DNA from: Actinomycetes bacterium
GTDB taxonomy: Bacteria; Actinomycetota; Thermoleophilia; Solirubrobacterales; Solirubrobacteraceae
Length of the DNA stretch: 50,190 nucleotides
Assembly (NCBI GenBank): GCA_021820105.1
Contig: JAKAED010000009.1
Coordinates: 1-50,190 of the forward strand
Direction: 5' to 3'
A model generated the notes under the pieces. The model was given only the letters and a program-made list of their open reading frames with translations. It ran no database searches and was not told the origin of the DNA. The number at the start of each line of letters is the position of its first letter. Positions within the stretch are counted from its first letter, which is position 1. The translations under genes were made by a program, and so were the position numbers. This document shows positions 35,864 to 43,181 of this stretch, piece after piece.

Positions 35864-36952
35864 ATGCCTGTACCTCTGTTTGATACGGAAACCCCGCTTG
35901 CCGACCTCCGGCCGATCATCCTCGAGCGCGTGAGCGAGGTGATCCGCGCCGGTCGCTTCATCCTCGGCCCGGAGGTCAAGGCCTTTGAGCAGGAGCTTGC
36001 CGCCTATGTGGGCGTCGGCCACGCGATCGGTGTGGCCAATGGCACCGATGCGCTCACGATCGCCGCCAGGGCACTGGGCGTGGGCCCCGGGGACGAGGTC
36101 GTGGTCCCGTCCTTCACCTTCTACGCCACGGCTGAGGCGATTGCCGCCATCGGCGCGACGCCGGTCTTCTGCGATGTCGACCGCGACACCCGCAACATCA
36201 CGGTCGAGACGGTCAGGGCGGCCCTCAGCCCAAGGACCAAGGCGGTGGTCGCCGTGGATCTGTTCGGCATGCCCGCCGACATCCCCGCGATCAGGGCTGC
36301 CCTCGGGCTGCCCGTGATCGAGGATGCTGCGCAGGCACTGGGCGCTGACCTGCACGGCGTCAGGGCCGGCGCGCTTGGAGACATCGCGACCTTCTCCTTC
36401 TACCCGTCGAAGAACCTGGGTGCGTTCGGGGATGGTGGCGCGGTCACGACCGCTGACGACGATCTGGCCGAGCGGGTGCGGGCTCTGCGCTTCCACGGCT
36501 CCCGGGACAAGCAGACCTTCGAGTACGTCGGCTACAACTCGCGCCTGGATGAGATCCAGGCAGCGATCCTGCGCGTTCTGCTGCCCCACATCGATGCCTG
36601 GTGCGACGGTCGTCGGGCCGGGGTCCAGGCCTACATCGACGCGGGGCTCGGTGACCACCTTGAACTGGGTGGCGCCCCGCTGGGCGCCACCCCCGCCTGG
36701 CACCTGTACGTTGTGACCCACCCTGAGGCCGATCAGAAGCTGGCACGGCTCAATGACGCGGGCGTCCAGGCCCGGGCCTACTACCGGGTCCCACTGCACC
36801 GCCAGCCCGCGATGGAGCCCTACGTGAACGGGCGCCAGCTGGAGCTGCCGGTGACCGACGAGCTCGCGCGCACCAATCTGGCCCTCCCGATCAGCCCTGT
36901 CTTCAGCCGCGCGCAGGCTGATGAGGTTGTGGCGGCCCTGGCCATCGAATGA
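35864..36952 (+). CDS. DegT/DnrJ/EryC1/StrS-family sugar aminotransferase
   Basis: Members of this PLP family transfer an amino group, usually from glutamate, to keto sugars bound to nucleotides. The 362-aa protein has PLFDTETPLADL, GRFILGPEVKAFEQELAAYVG, VANGTDALTIAARALGVGPGDEV and the cofactor-binding VIEDAAQALGA. The Schiff-base lysine is in SFYPSKNLGAFGDGGAV, followed by GYNSRLDEIQAA. A 4-keto-6-deoxy-HexNAc substrate made by the CapD-like enzyme at 39.3 kb is a plausible inference. It overlaps the next gene by ATGA. Confidence 0.93.
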   Translation: MPVPLFDTETPLADLRPIILERVSEVIRAGRFILGPEVKAFEQELAAYVGVGHAIGVANGTDALTIAARALGVGPGDEVVVPSFTFYATAEAIAAIGATPVFCDVDRDTRNITVETVRAALSPRTKAVVAVDLFGMPADIPAIRAALGLPVIEDAAQALGADLHGVRAGALGDIATFSFYPSKNLGAFGDGGAVTTADDDLAERVRALRFHGSRDKQTFEYVGYNSRLDEIQAAILRVLLPHIDAWCDGRRAGVQAYIDAGLGDHLELGGAPLGATPAWHLYVVTHPEADQKLARLNDAGVQARAYYRVPLHRQPAMEPYVNGRQLELPVTDELARTNLALPISPVFSRAQADEVVAALAIE

Positions 36953-37950
36953 GGGTCTGGGTCGACCTCACCAATTCCCCGCACGTGCTCGTGCTGGCGC
37001 CGATCATCCGGCGCCTGGAGCGGCAGGGTCATGAGGTGCAGGTGACCGCCCGGGACTTTGCGCAGACGCTTGAGCTCTGTGAACGGCTGGGCATCGGCTA
37101 CTACGCCGTTGGCCACCATCGCGGAGCGGCGGTGACTGACAAGGCCCGCGGGCTGGTGGATCGTTCCTGGCAGCTGGTGCGCTTCGCCATGCGCCGGCGG
37201 TTTGATCTTGCGATCGGCCATGGCTCCAACGACATCAGCGTCGCCGCGAAGCTCCTGCGGATCCCGTGCTCCACCATGTTCGACTATGAGTGGGCAACCG
37301 TTCAGCACAGCGTCAACTGCCGGCTGGCACAGGCCGTCGTCGTGCCGGACGTGATCCCCGTGCAGCGGCTTGCGCGCTACGGGGCTACGGACAAGCTTCG
37401 CCGCTACCCGGGACTCAAGGAGGAGTATTACCTCTACGACTTTGAGCCCGATCCGAAGGTCTTGAGCGAACTTGGCCTGGACCCGGCAGAACCGATTGCG
37501 GTTGTGCGGACGCCTCCCGCCGTCTCCCTCTACCACCGCTTTGAGAACGATCTCTTCGGCCAGGTGCTGATGCGCCTGCAGGGCACCCAGACCGTCGTGC
37601 TCCCGCGTACCCCTCAGCAGCGGGAGGAGCTCTCCCGCACGGGCGGTTTCCTGGTGCCCGAGCACGCGATCGATGCCCAGTCGCTGATCGCCTACGCGGA
37701 TCTGGTGGTCTCAGCCGGCGGAACGATGAATCGCGAGGCCGTTGCGCTCGGCACGCCGGTGTTCACCGTCTTTGAGGGCCGCCTGGGAGCGGTGGACGAA
37801 CGACTGATCGAGGAGGGCCGGCTACGCCGCCTTGAGCGTCCGCAGGACGTGGTTCTGGCCAAGCGGCCGGAGGGGCAGCGGGGCCTTCAGCGGATCCGTC
37901 GTAATCCCCGACTGCTGGTCGATCTGCTCAGCTCGCCGGCCACCGCGTGA
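36949..37950 (+). CDS. DUF354 family GT-B-like protein
   Basis: The 333-aa product has the DUF354 start MRVWVDLTNSPHVLVLAPIIRRLERQGHEV and continues with FDLAIGHGSNDISVAAKLLRIP, VVRTPPAVSLYH and a C-terminal nucleotide-binding half ending in LVVSAGGTMNREAVALGTPVFTVFEG. The fold resembles GT-B enzymes such as UDP-GlcNAc 2-epimerase or MurG, but activity is not established for the family. It is translationally coupled to the aminotransferase, suggesting a step in nucleotide-sugar or glycolipid synthesis. Confidence 0.83.
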   Translation: MRVWVDLTNSPHVLVLAPIIRRLERQGHEVQVTARDFAQTLELCERLGIGYYAVGHHRGAAVTDKARGLVDRSWQLVRFAMRRRFDLAIGHGSNDISVAAKLLRIPCSTMFDYEWATVQHSVNCRLAQAVVVPDVIPVQRLARYGATDKLRRYPGLKEEYYLYDFEPDPKVLSELGLDPAEPIAVVRTPPAVSLYHRFENDLFGQVLMRLQGTQTVVLPRTPQQREELSRTGGFLVPEHAIDAQSLIAYADLVVSAGGTMNREAVALGTPVFTVFEGRLGAVDERLIEEGRLRRLERPQDVVLAKRPEGQRGLQRIRRNPRLLVDLLSSPATA

Positions 37951-37958
37951 GCTGTGAC

Positions 37959-37975
37959 CGCGCCGCTGCGGCGCG
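37959..37975. terminator. Possible bidirectional hairpin between convergent genes
   Basis: CGCGCC-GCTGC-GGCGCG forms a six-pair GC stem (up to eight pairs with a one-base loop) in the 34-nt space between the converging DUF354 and TadG-like genes. No T-run follows on either strand, so termination is only suggested by position. Confidence 0.35.
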
Positions 37976-37984
37976 ATGGCGGGC

Positions 37985-39181
37985 TCACTGCGCGAGCCGG
38001 ATGGCCGGGAAGCCAAGCGTTATGTTCGCCAGCTCCGGCCCGCAGTAGAACCAGTACCGACTCCCGTCAGCCTGGTTGTTGTCGTAAACCCCGCTGTTGA
38101 AGGTGATCGTCGTGGACGTCGACTGCGCGGTGAAGGAGATTGACTCAACGGTGAAGTTCGCCTCCTCCTGACCGCTGATCACCTCGTCCCGGTAGTCCCA
38201 CCACCCGCAGGCGATGTAGTCAGATGGCTTTGACCCGCTACAGACGTCGTATGACGGCGACCAGTTGTCCGCTGAAATCCTTGGCGTGTACTGCGTGTTG
38301 GCGCCGTTGGTGATCCAGACGTCCACCGGGAACTGGTTGCTGGACGGGTAGGGCCAGCCGTTCAGTGCTGGGTTGCCCGTCAGCCAGAAGTTGAGCACGT
38401 AGTCGGCGCCGGGCACCGTGGTGACCGTCTGCCAGATGCCGCCCTCCGTCTGACCGTTGAGATCAACGACCTCCGTGAGGTTGTTTGACGGGACCGGTGT
38501 CGTCGAGCCTGGGGCGTAGCACTGTCCGTTGCCCTGTGATCCCTGACAGGTCTGCAGGTTGACGGTGGTCTCACCGCCCTGGTGGTTGGTGGTGGGGGTC
38601 TCGGCGTTGGATGTCACGTACCAACCGGTCACGGTGTTGACACTGCCGGTGGGCACCGCTTGGCCAGCGGTGTAGGTGCAGTTTGTCGTGCTGGTGTTCC
38701 CGCAGCCGACCGACAGGATCGTGCCGTTGACGTTGGCCGTGGTCCTGTCGACCTGAGCCACGGCCTGCGCCGAGACGCTGCCGGAGCTGAGCCCGAACAT
38801 CGACCCGAAGGGGAGGTTGACCGGTGCGCTCACCTGCGCCTTGGCCTGCACCCCGCTCGGCTCTGAGATGGTGATTGTGGAACTTGGGTAGTTGCTGGAT
38901 GCGGCCGTGGTTCCGTCCCGTTGGACGGTCGTTGTGGGAACGCCGGTGGTGGACATGTCCTGTGCGGCCGCGAGGGCGCCAGCGTCGGCCGCAAGCTGCG
39001 CGCGATGATGGGCGGCCGCCAGCTCCGCCAGGTTGAGTGCGAACGCGGCCACGCCCGCGATCACAAACAGCGCGATGGTGACGATCAACAGCGACTGACC
39101 GGAATCCTGGCGGAGCTGTGTTAGCCCACCGGCCCCGGCCTTAGCCCCCCGTCTGCAAAGTCGCTGCCATCGCATGCTCAT
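37985..39181 (-). CDS. TadG-like pilus-assembly N-terminus fused to an anchor-C-like domain
   Basis: The 398-aa protein starts with a basic segment and the Tad-type membrane helix LRQDSGQSLLIVTIALFVIAGVAAFALNLAELAAAHHRAQLAADAGALAAAQDM (about 22-75), as in TadE/TadG proteins of Flp pili. The rest is extracellular, Thr/Ser/Asn-rich beta structure. Its C-terminal half (GGIWQTVTTVPGADYVLNFWLTGNP ... TTITFNSGVYDNN ... CGPELANITL) resembles DUF642 / choice-of-anchor-C carbohydrate-binding modules, with several Cys. No other tad gene is nearby. A surface adhesin or wall-binding role is inferred. It diverges from the dehydratase gene. Confidence 0.72.
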   Translation of the reverse strand: MSMRWQRLCRRGAKAGAGGLTQLRQDSGQSLLIVTIALFVIAGVAAFALNLAELAAAHHRAQLAADAGALAAAQDMSTTGVPTTTVQRDGTTAASSNYPSSTITISEPSGVQAKAQVSAPVNLPFGSMFGLSSGSVSAQAVAQVDRTTANVNGTILSVGCGNTSTTNCTYTAGQAVPTGSVNTVTGWYVTSNAETPTTNHQGGETTVNLQTCQGSQGNGQCYAPGSTTPVPSNNLTEVVDLNGQTEGGIWQTVTTVPGADYVLNFWLTGNPALNGWPYPSSNQFPVDVWITNGANTQYTPRISADNWSPSYDVCSGSKPSDYIACGWWDYRDEVISGQEEANFTVESISFTAQSTSTTITFNSGVYDNNQADGSRYWFYCGPELANITLGFPAIRLAQ

Positions 39182-39258
39182 TTATCGGCTGGGAGCCGAC
39201 CACTGCTTTAGTGAGCATCGCGCCGCGACGGCTTCGCATCTCTTTAGCGAATTCACAA

Positions 39259-39264
39259 TAGAAT
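39259..39264 (+). promoter_or_regulatory. Leaderless promoter of the CapD-like gene
   Basis: TAGAAT ends 7 nt before the ATG at 39272, and no Shine-Dalgarno intervenes. The 12-mer TTCACAATAGAA around it is identical to the sequence around the -10 box of the third kinase gene (minus strand, about 33.14 kb), which suggests that the two promoters share a recognition element. Confidence 0.5.
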
Positions 39265-39271
39265 CGCCGCG

Positions 39272-41224
39272 ATGAGCCGACGGATCCGATCCGCGGCCTT
39301 GCCCGTCCATCGGCACTCGCTGTTGCAGTTCGTCCTGGACGGCTTCCTGGTCGCCTTCGCCTACCTGCTTGCCTTCTGGCTGCGCTTTGACGACGGGTTG
39401 CCGGCCAAGGGACCGGACGCCAAGTACATCCACCTCTTTGAGCACACCATCTGGTGGGTGGTGCCACTCACGCTGGCGGTCCTGGCCGGCTTCGGCGTCT
39501 ACGAGCGACTGTGGACCTACATCGGACAGCGGGACTTTGAGCAGGTCGCCAAGGGCACCGTCGTCACGACATTGCTCGTGGTGGGCGTCATCGCCCTCAC
39601 GCATCCGGTCATTGCGGTCACGCACAAGGCCGTTCCGCTGCCCGCCAGCGTCGCGGTGCTGTTCCTGCTGCTGATGTCAGCGCTGTTGTCGGGCACGCGC
39701 TTCCTGATCCAGCTCGTGACTGAGGGCAGGATCCGGAACCTCCGCATGGCCAAGGGCACGCGCGAGGTGCTGATCGTCGGCGCCGGTGAGGGTGGGCGGC
39801 TGGTCGTCCGGGAGCTGATGCGCAACCCCGAGCTGCGGATGCAGCCGGTCGGCTTCATCGACGACGATCCGCGCAAGCGCAGGCTCAAGGATGAGTACGG
39901 CCTGCGGGTGCTCGGCACCACTCGCGAGGATGACCTCGCCCGCGTGCTCGACGAGATCGAACCTGACGAGGTGATCATCGCGATCCCGTCCGCCCCGGGC
40001 ACGGTCAGGGCGGCCGTGGTGGGGGCCTGCCGCCGGCGCGGGATACCGGTGCGCACCACCCCGACCGTGTTTGAGATGCTGCAGGATGGCGCTGGGCAGC
40101 TGCGCGTGACGCGGCAGCTGCGTGAGGTGCGGGTGGAGGACATTCTCGGACGCGAGCCAGTGCACATGGAGCTCGAGCGGGTTGGCGCCTACCTCAGCGG
40201 CAAGGTCGTGATGGTCACCGGCGCCGGCGGCTCAATCGGCGCGGAGCTGTGCCGTCAGATCTCGCGGGTCGGTCCGCGCAAGCTCGTGCTGGTCGACCAT
40301 GCCGAGGACAACCTCTTTGAGATCTCTCGCGAGCTGGCGGACGAGCGGCACGTGAACGTTGCGGTGCCTGTGCTGGCCGACTGCAAGGAGGACGAACGCA
40401 TGCGCGAGGTCTTTGCCGAGCATCGGCCTGCGGTGATCTTCCACGCCGCCGCCTACAAGCATGTGGCGATGATGGAGATCAATCCGGTTGAGGCGGTGCG
40501 CAACAACTCGCTGGCGACGCTGTTGATGGCCCGTACCGCGGGGGAGTTCGGGGTGGAGACATTTGTGCTGATCTCCACTGACAAGGCGGTCAAGCCGGCC
40601 ACCGTCATGGGCGCTTCCAAGGCGCTGGCGGAGTGGGCGGTTGAGGCGATGGCCGCGCGCTATCCGGAAACCAGCTACGCGACGGTGCGCTTCGGCAATG
40701 TGCTCGGCTCCTCCGGCTCGGTCGTCCCGATCTTCCGCCGCCAGATTGCTGCCGGCGGCCCGGTGACAGTCACCGATGCGCGTATGGAGCGCTACTTCAT
40801 GACGATCCCAGAAGCTGTCCAGCTGGTGATCCGCTCGGGATCGCTTGCCGAGCAGAGCGGCGAGGTGTTCGTCCTGGAGATGGGCGAGCCGATCAAGATC
40901 CTGACGCTCGCCGAGACGATGATCAGGCTCTCCGGTCTGGAGCCGGGCCGCGATATTGCAATCGAGGTCGTCGGTGCCCGCGCCGGGGAGAAGTTCCAGG
41001 AGGTTCTGCTGAATCCCTATGAGCGGATGCAGCCCACGGCTGCGCAGAAGATCATCCGCGCTGAGCGGCCCCGACTCGATCCGACCTGGGTCAGGGAGAC
41101 GTTCGACCACATCAACCTGCTGGTGCTGGAGGGTGACGCCGCCGCCCTGGCAGAGCATGTCTCGAAACTCGACGCGCAGCGCGCAGCAGGCGGCGCGACC
41201 GCCATTGATGGCCTGGCATCGTAG
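39272..41224 (+). CDS. Membrane nucleotide-sugar 4,6-dehydratase (CapD/PglF/WbpM family)
   Basis: The family converts UDP-GlcNAc to a UDP-4-keto-6-deoxy sugar. The 650-aa protein has four N-terminal TMs (about 18-150) and a CoA/NAD-binding-like Rossmann domain (VLIVGAGEGGRLVVREL). The catalytic SDR domain has TGAGGSIGAELCRQ, FHAAAYKHVAMME and STDKAVKPATVMGASK, where Met replaces the usual catalytic Tyr, as is typical of the large PglF/WbpM branch. RFGNVLGSSGSVVPIF and GARAGEKFQEVLL follow. It opens the glycan cluster, from which the LytR_C gene follows after 15 nt. Confidence 0.94.
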   Translation: MSRRIRSAALPVHRHSLLQFVLDGFLVAFAYLLAFWLRFDDGLPAKGPDAKYIHLFEHTIWWVVPLTLAVLAGFGVYERLWTYIGQRDFEQVAKGTVVTTLLVVGVIALTHPVIAVTHKAVPLPASVAVLFLLLMSALLSGTRFLIQLVTEGRIRNLRMAKGTREVLIVGAGEGGRLVVRELMRNPELRMQPVGFIDDDPRKRRLKDEYGLRVLGTTREDDLARVLDEIEPDEVIIAIPSAPGTVRAAVVGACRRRGIPVRTTPTVFEMLQDGAGQLRVTRQLREVRVEDILGREPVHMELERVGAYLSGKVVMVTGAGGSIGAELCRQISRVGPRKLVLVDHAEDNLFEISRELADERHVNVAVPVLADCKEDERMREVFAEHRPAVIFHAAAYKHVAMMEINPVEAVRNNSLATLLMARTAGEFGVETFVLISTDKAVKPATVMGASKALAEWAVEAMAARYPETSYATVRFGNVLGSSGSVVPIFRRQIAAGGPVTVTDARMERYFMTIPEAVQLVIRSGSLAEQSGEVFVLEMGEPIKILTLAETMIRLSGLEPGRDIAIEVVGARAGEKFQEVLLNPYERMQPTAAQKIIRAERPRLDPTWVRETFDHINLLVLEGDAAALAEHVSKLDAQRAAGGATAIDGLAS

Positions 41225-41239
41225 ACTGCGGCGATTCAG

Positions 41240-42565
41240 ATGAGCGTTCCGTTCGCCCTCTCCATCCACAGCTTTGTCAACTCGATCGGCGCCTACGTCG
41301 GCTTTGGCTCGATTGTGGCTGTGGCACTGCTCGTCCTGTTGTACTTTGCGCACGCACGGGAGACCGCCACCCTGCGTGAGCGGCTTGACGACGCCCAGCA
41401 GCACATCAGCGGGCTCGAGGCACGGATCTCCCAGCTGCTTCAGTCACAGGGTGCTGCCCGTGGGCGTGTCCCTGGCATGCCGCCGACAGCCCCCGTTCCG
41501 CCGGTGCCAGCGCCCGGTCGCGCCGGCGCTGTGCAACCCCAGGCGGTGCGCCGCGTCCCCAGCCCGGTCACGGCCGCCGCAGGCGCCGCTCCGGTGCCGC
41601 CGGTGCGGCAGGTCCCGGGTCGGCCGCCGGCCGGCCGGAACGGCTTCCCGCCGGCGGCTCCCGTTGGCGTGGGAGCGCCGGCGCTGGCGTCGGCCACCAA
41701 GGTGCTGCCGGAGCCCGCCGTGGCGCCCGGCGCTCCGGCAGCTGACGACACGATCCTCGTACCGGCCGGGGCACAGGCTGCAAATGGGCACTCCGACGCA
41801 CCCTCCGGCCTGGTCGCTCCGGCGAAGCCTCTGACCGCGCGCGCGGCTGCCGCTCCAACCCCGAGCGCATCCCCTCGCGGCTCGCTCCCGCCTCGCGCCC
41901 AGATCGGGGCCGAGCCCGACCCCGAGGAATCGAGCGGCTCGGTGAACATTCGCCGCATTGGGGGCGCCCCGCGAGCTGCCGCCCCGTTCGGTTCGTTGCT
42001 TGATGAGACGCCGCGTGGCGGGCGCTTCGCCGGACGACTGCTGCCGCTGCTGATCGGCGCTGTCGCCATTGCCGTGATCGTCGCCGGCCTGATCATCATC
42101 ACCACCTCCTCCGGTGGCGGCGCCGCGGTGCAGGGCTCGCAGACCAAGTCCGGCCCCACGGGCGCAGCGCTCAAGCAGCAGCATCAGAAGGTGGTCCCGT
42201 TCACCCCCGGAGCTGTGAAGGTGGCCGTCTTGAACGGCACCGCGCAGGCCGGCCTGGCGGGCGCGGTGGGTAAGAAGCTCGGTACCGATGGCTACCGGCA
42301 GGGCACGATCACCAACGCCGCGTCACAGACGCAGACCGCCACCTATGTCTACTACGTGACCGGTCGGGCTCGAGCCACCAACCGCATCGCCGCGTTGCAT
42401 GTGGCCAAAGCTCTGGGGCTCGGCGCGGCGCGTGTGCGTCCCGCCAACCATGCCGCACTGAGCAGCTGCTCGATCAGCGCCAGCGGCGCGGCGCTGGGCT
42501 CGTGTTCGGCAACTGTCATCGTCTCCGTCGGTCAGGACCTGGTGAGCCTGGCAACCGGTGGTTAG
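41240..42565 (+). CDS. Two-TM protein with LytR C-terminal domain
   Basis: The 441-aa protein has an N-terminal TM (about 18-36), a coiled-coil (about 40-72, RERLDDAQQHISGLEARISQLL) and a 170-residue Pro/Ala-rich low-complexity region. A second TM (about 262-288, LLPLLIGAVAIAVIVAGLIIITT) leads to a C-terminal LytR_C domain: VKVAVLNGTAQAGLAGAVGKKL ... VYYVTGRARATNRIAALHVAKALG. LytR_C domains occur with or without the LytR-CpsA-Psr ligase domain; here there is none. By topology both ends face outward and the linker lies inside. Its place in a glycan cluster fits a role in attaching glycans to the wall, by inference only. Confidence 0.82.
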   Translation: MSVPFALSIHSFVNSIGAYVGFGSIVAVALLVLLYFAHARETATLRERLDDAQQHISGLEARISQLLQSQGAARGRVPGMPPTAPVPPVPAPGRAGAVQPQAVRRVPSPVTAAAGAAPVPPVRQVPGRPPAGRNGFPPAAPVGVGAPALASATKVLPEPAVAPGAPAADDTILVPAGAQAANGHSDAPSGLVAPAKPLTARAAAAPTPSASPRGSLPPRAQIGAEPDPEESSGSVNIRRIGGAPRAAAPFGSLLDETPRGGRFAGRLLPLLIGAVAIAVIVAGLIIITTSSGGGAAVQGSQTKSGPTGAALKQQHQKVVPFTPGAVKVAVLNGTAQAGLAGAVGKKLGTDGYRQGTITNAASQTQTATYVYYVTGRARATNRIAALHVAKALGLGAARVRPANHAALSSCSISASGAALGSCSATVIVSVGQDLVSLATGG

Positions 42566-42608
42566 CCCCGCAGGTCGGGGCGCCGGCACCATCGCAGCGG
42601 GCGCACAG

Positions 42609-43181
42609 ATGGAAGCGCTACCACTCACACCAGGCGCCCTGCTGCTGGCACGGCACGGGCAGACCGATGACAACCTCGAGCCGCTGCGTGCGCAGGGCTT
42701 CCGCGATACACCGCTCAACGCAGTTGGGTTGGCGCAGGCGCGCGCGCTCGCGGAGCGCGTGGCGCGGGAGTTGGATGTGCGCTCGCTGTGGAGCTCGGAC
42801 CTGTCGCGCGCAGCCACCACGGCCCGCGTCGTGGGCGAGCGCATCGGGCTTGAGGTTGCGCTTGATGAGCGGCTCCGGGAGGGCAACCGCGGCGACTGGG
42901 AGGGGCGCCTGTTCACGGAGATCGCGGCTACGGAGCCGGATCTGTACGCGGCCTGGTTGCGCGGTGGCGCAGGTTTTCGCTTCCCCGGCGGGGAGTCCTT
43001 GCAGGAGCACTCAGACCGTGTCTGGGAGGCGCTTCAGGAGATCCGCGCACAGGGACCACTGCCTGCCATGGTCGTCTGTCACCGCGGGTCGATCCGCACC
43101 GTGCTCTGTCGCTCGGACCCACGTGGCCTGGATGCTTTCCATGACCACGACGTGCCCAACACCGGCGTGGTGGTCTGTTGA
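42609..43181 (+). CDS. Histidine phosphatase superfamily protein
   Basis: The 190-aa protein has the phosphoglycerate-mutase-like core: LLLARHGQTDDN (nucleophilic His), RDTPLNAVGLAQARALAE, LWSSDLSRAATTARVVGERIG, LREGNRGDWEGR and the second catalytic His in MVVCHRGSIRTVLC. The substrate is not clear; small members act on sugar phosphates, nucleotides or cobalamin precursors. I start at the ATG at 42609. A GTG at 42558 that overlaps the LytR_C stop by 8 nt is an alternative, since this genome uses such overlaps elsewhere. Its stop overlaps the next ATG by one base. Confidence 0.87.
   Translation: MEALPLTPGALLLARHGQTDDNLEPLRAQGFRDTPLNAVGLAQARALAERVARELDVRSLWSSDLSRAATTARVVGERIGLEVALDERLREGNRGDWEGRLFTEIAATEPDLYAAWLRGGAGFRFPGGESLQEHSDRVWEALQEIRAQGPLPAMVVCHRGSIRTVLCRSDPRGLDAFHDHDVPNTGVVVC

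Noticed and set aside
35849-36799. 316-aa minus-strand ORF over the aminotransferase gene
   Set aside because: Shadow of the DegT-family gene, which has all catalytic motifs on the plus strand.
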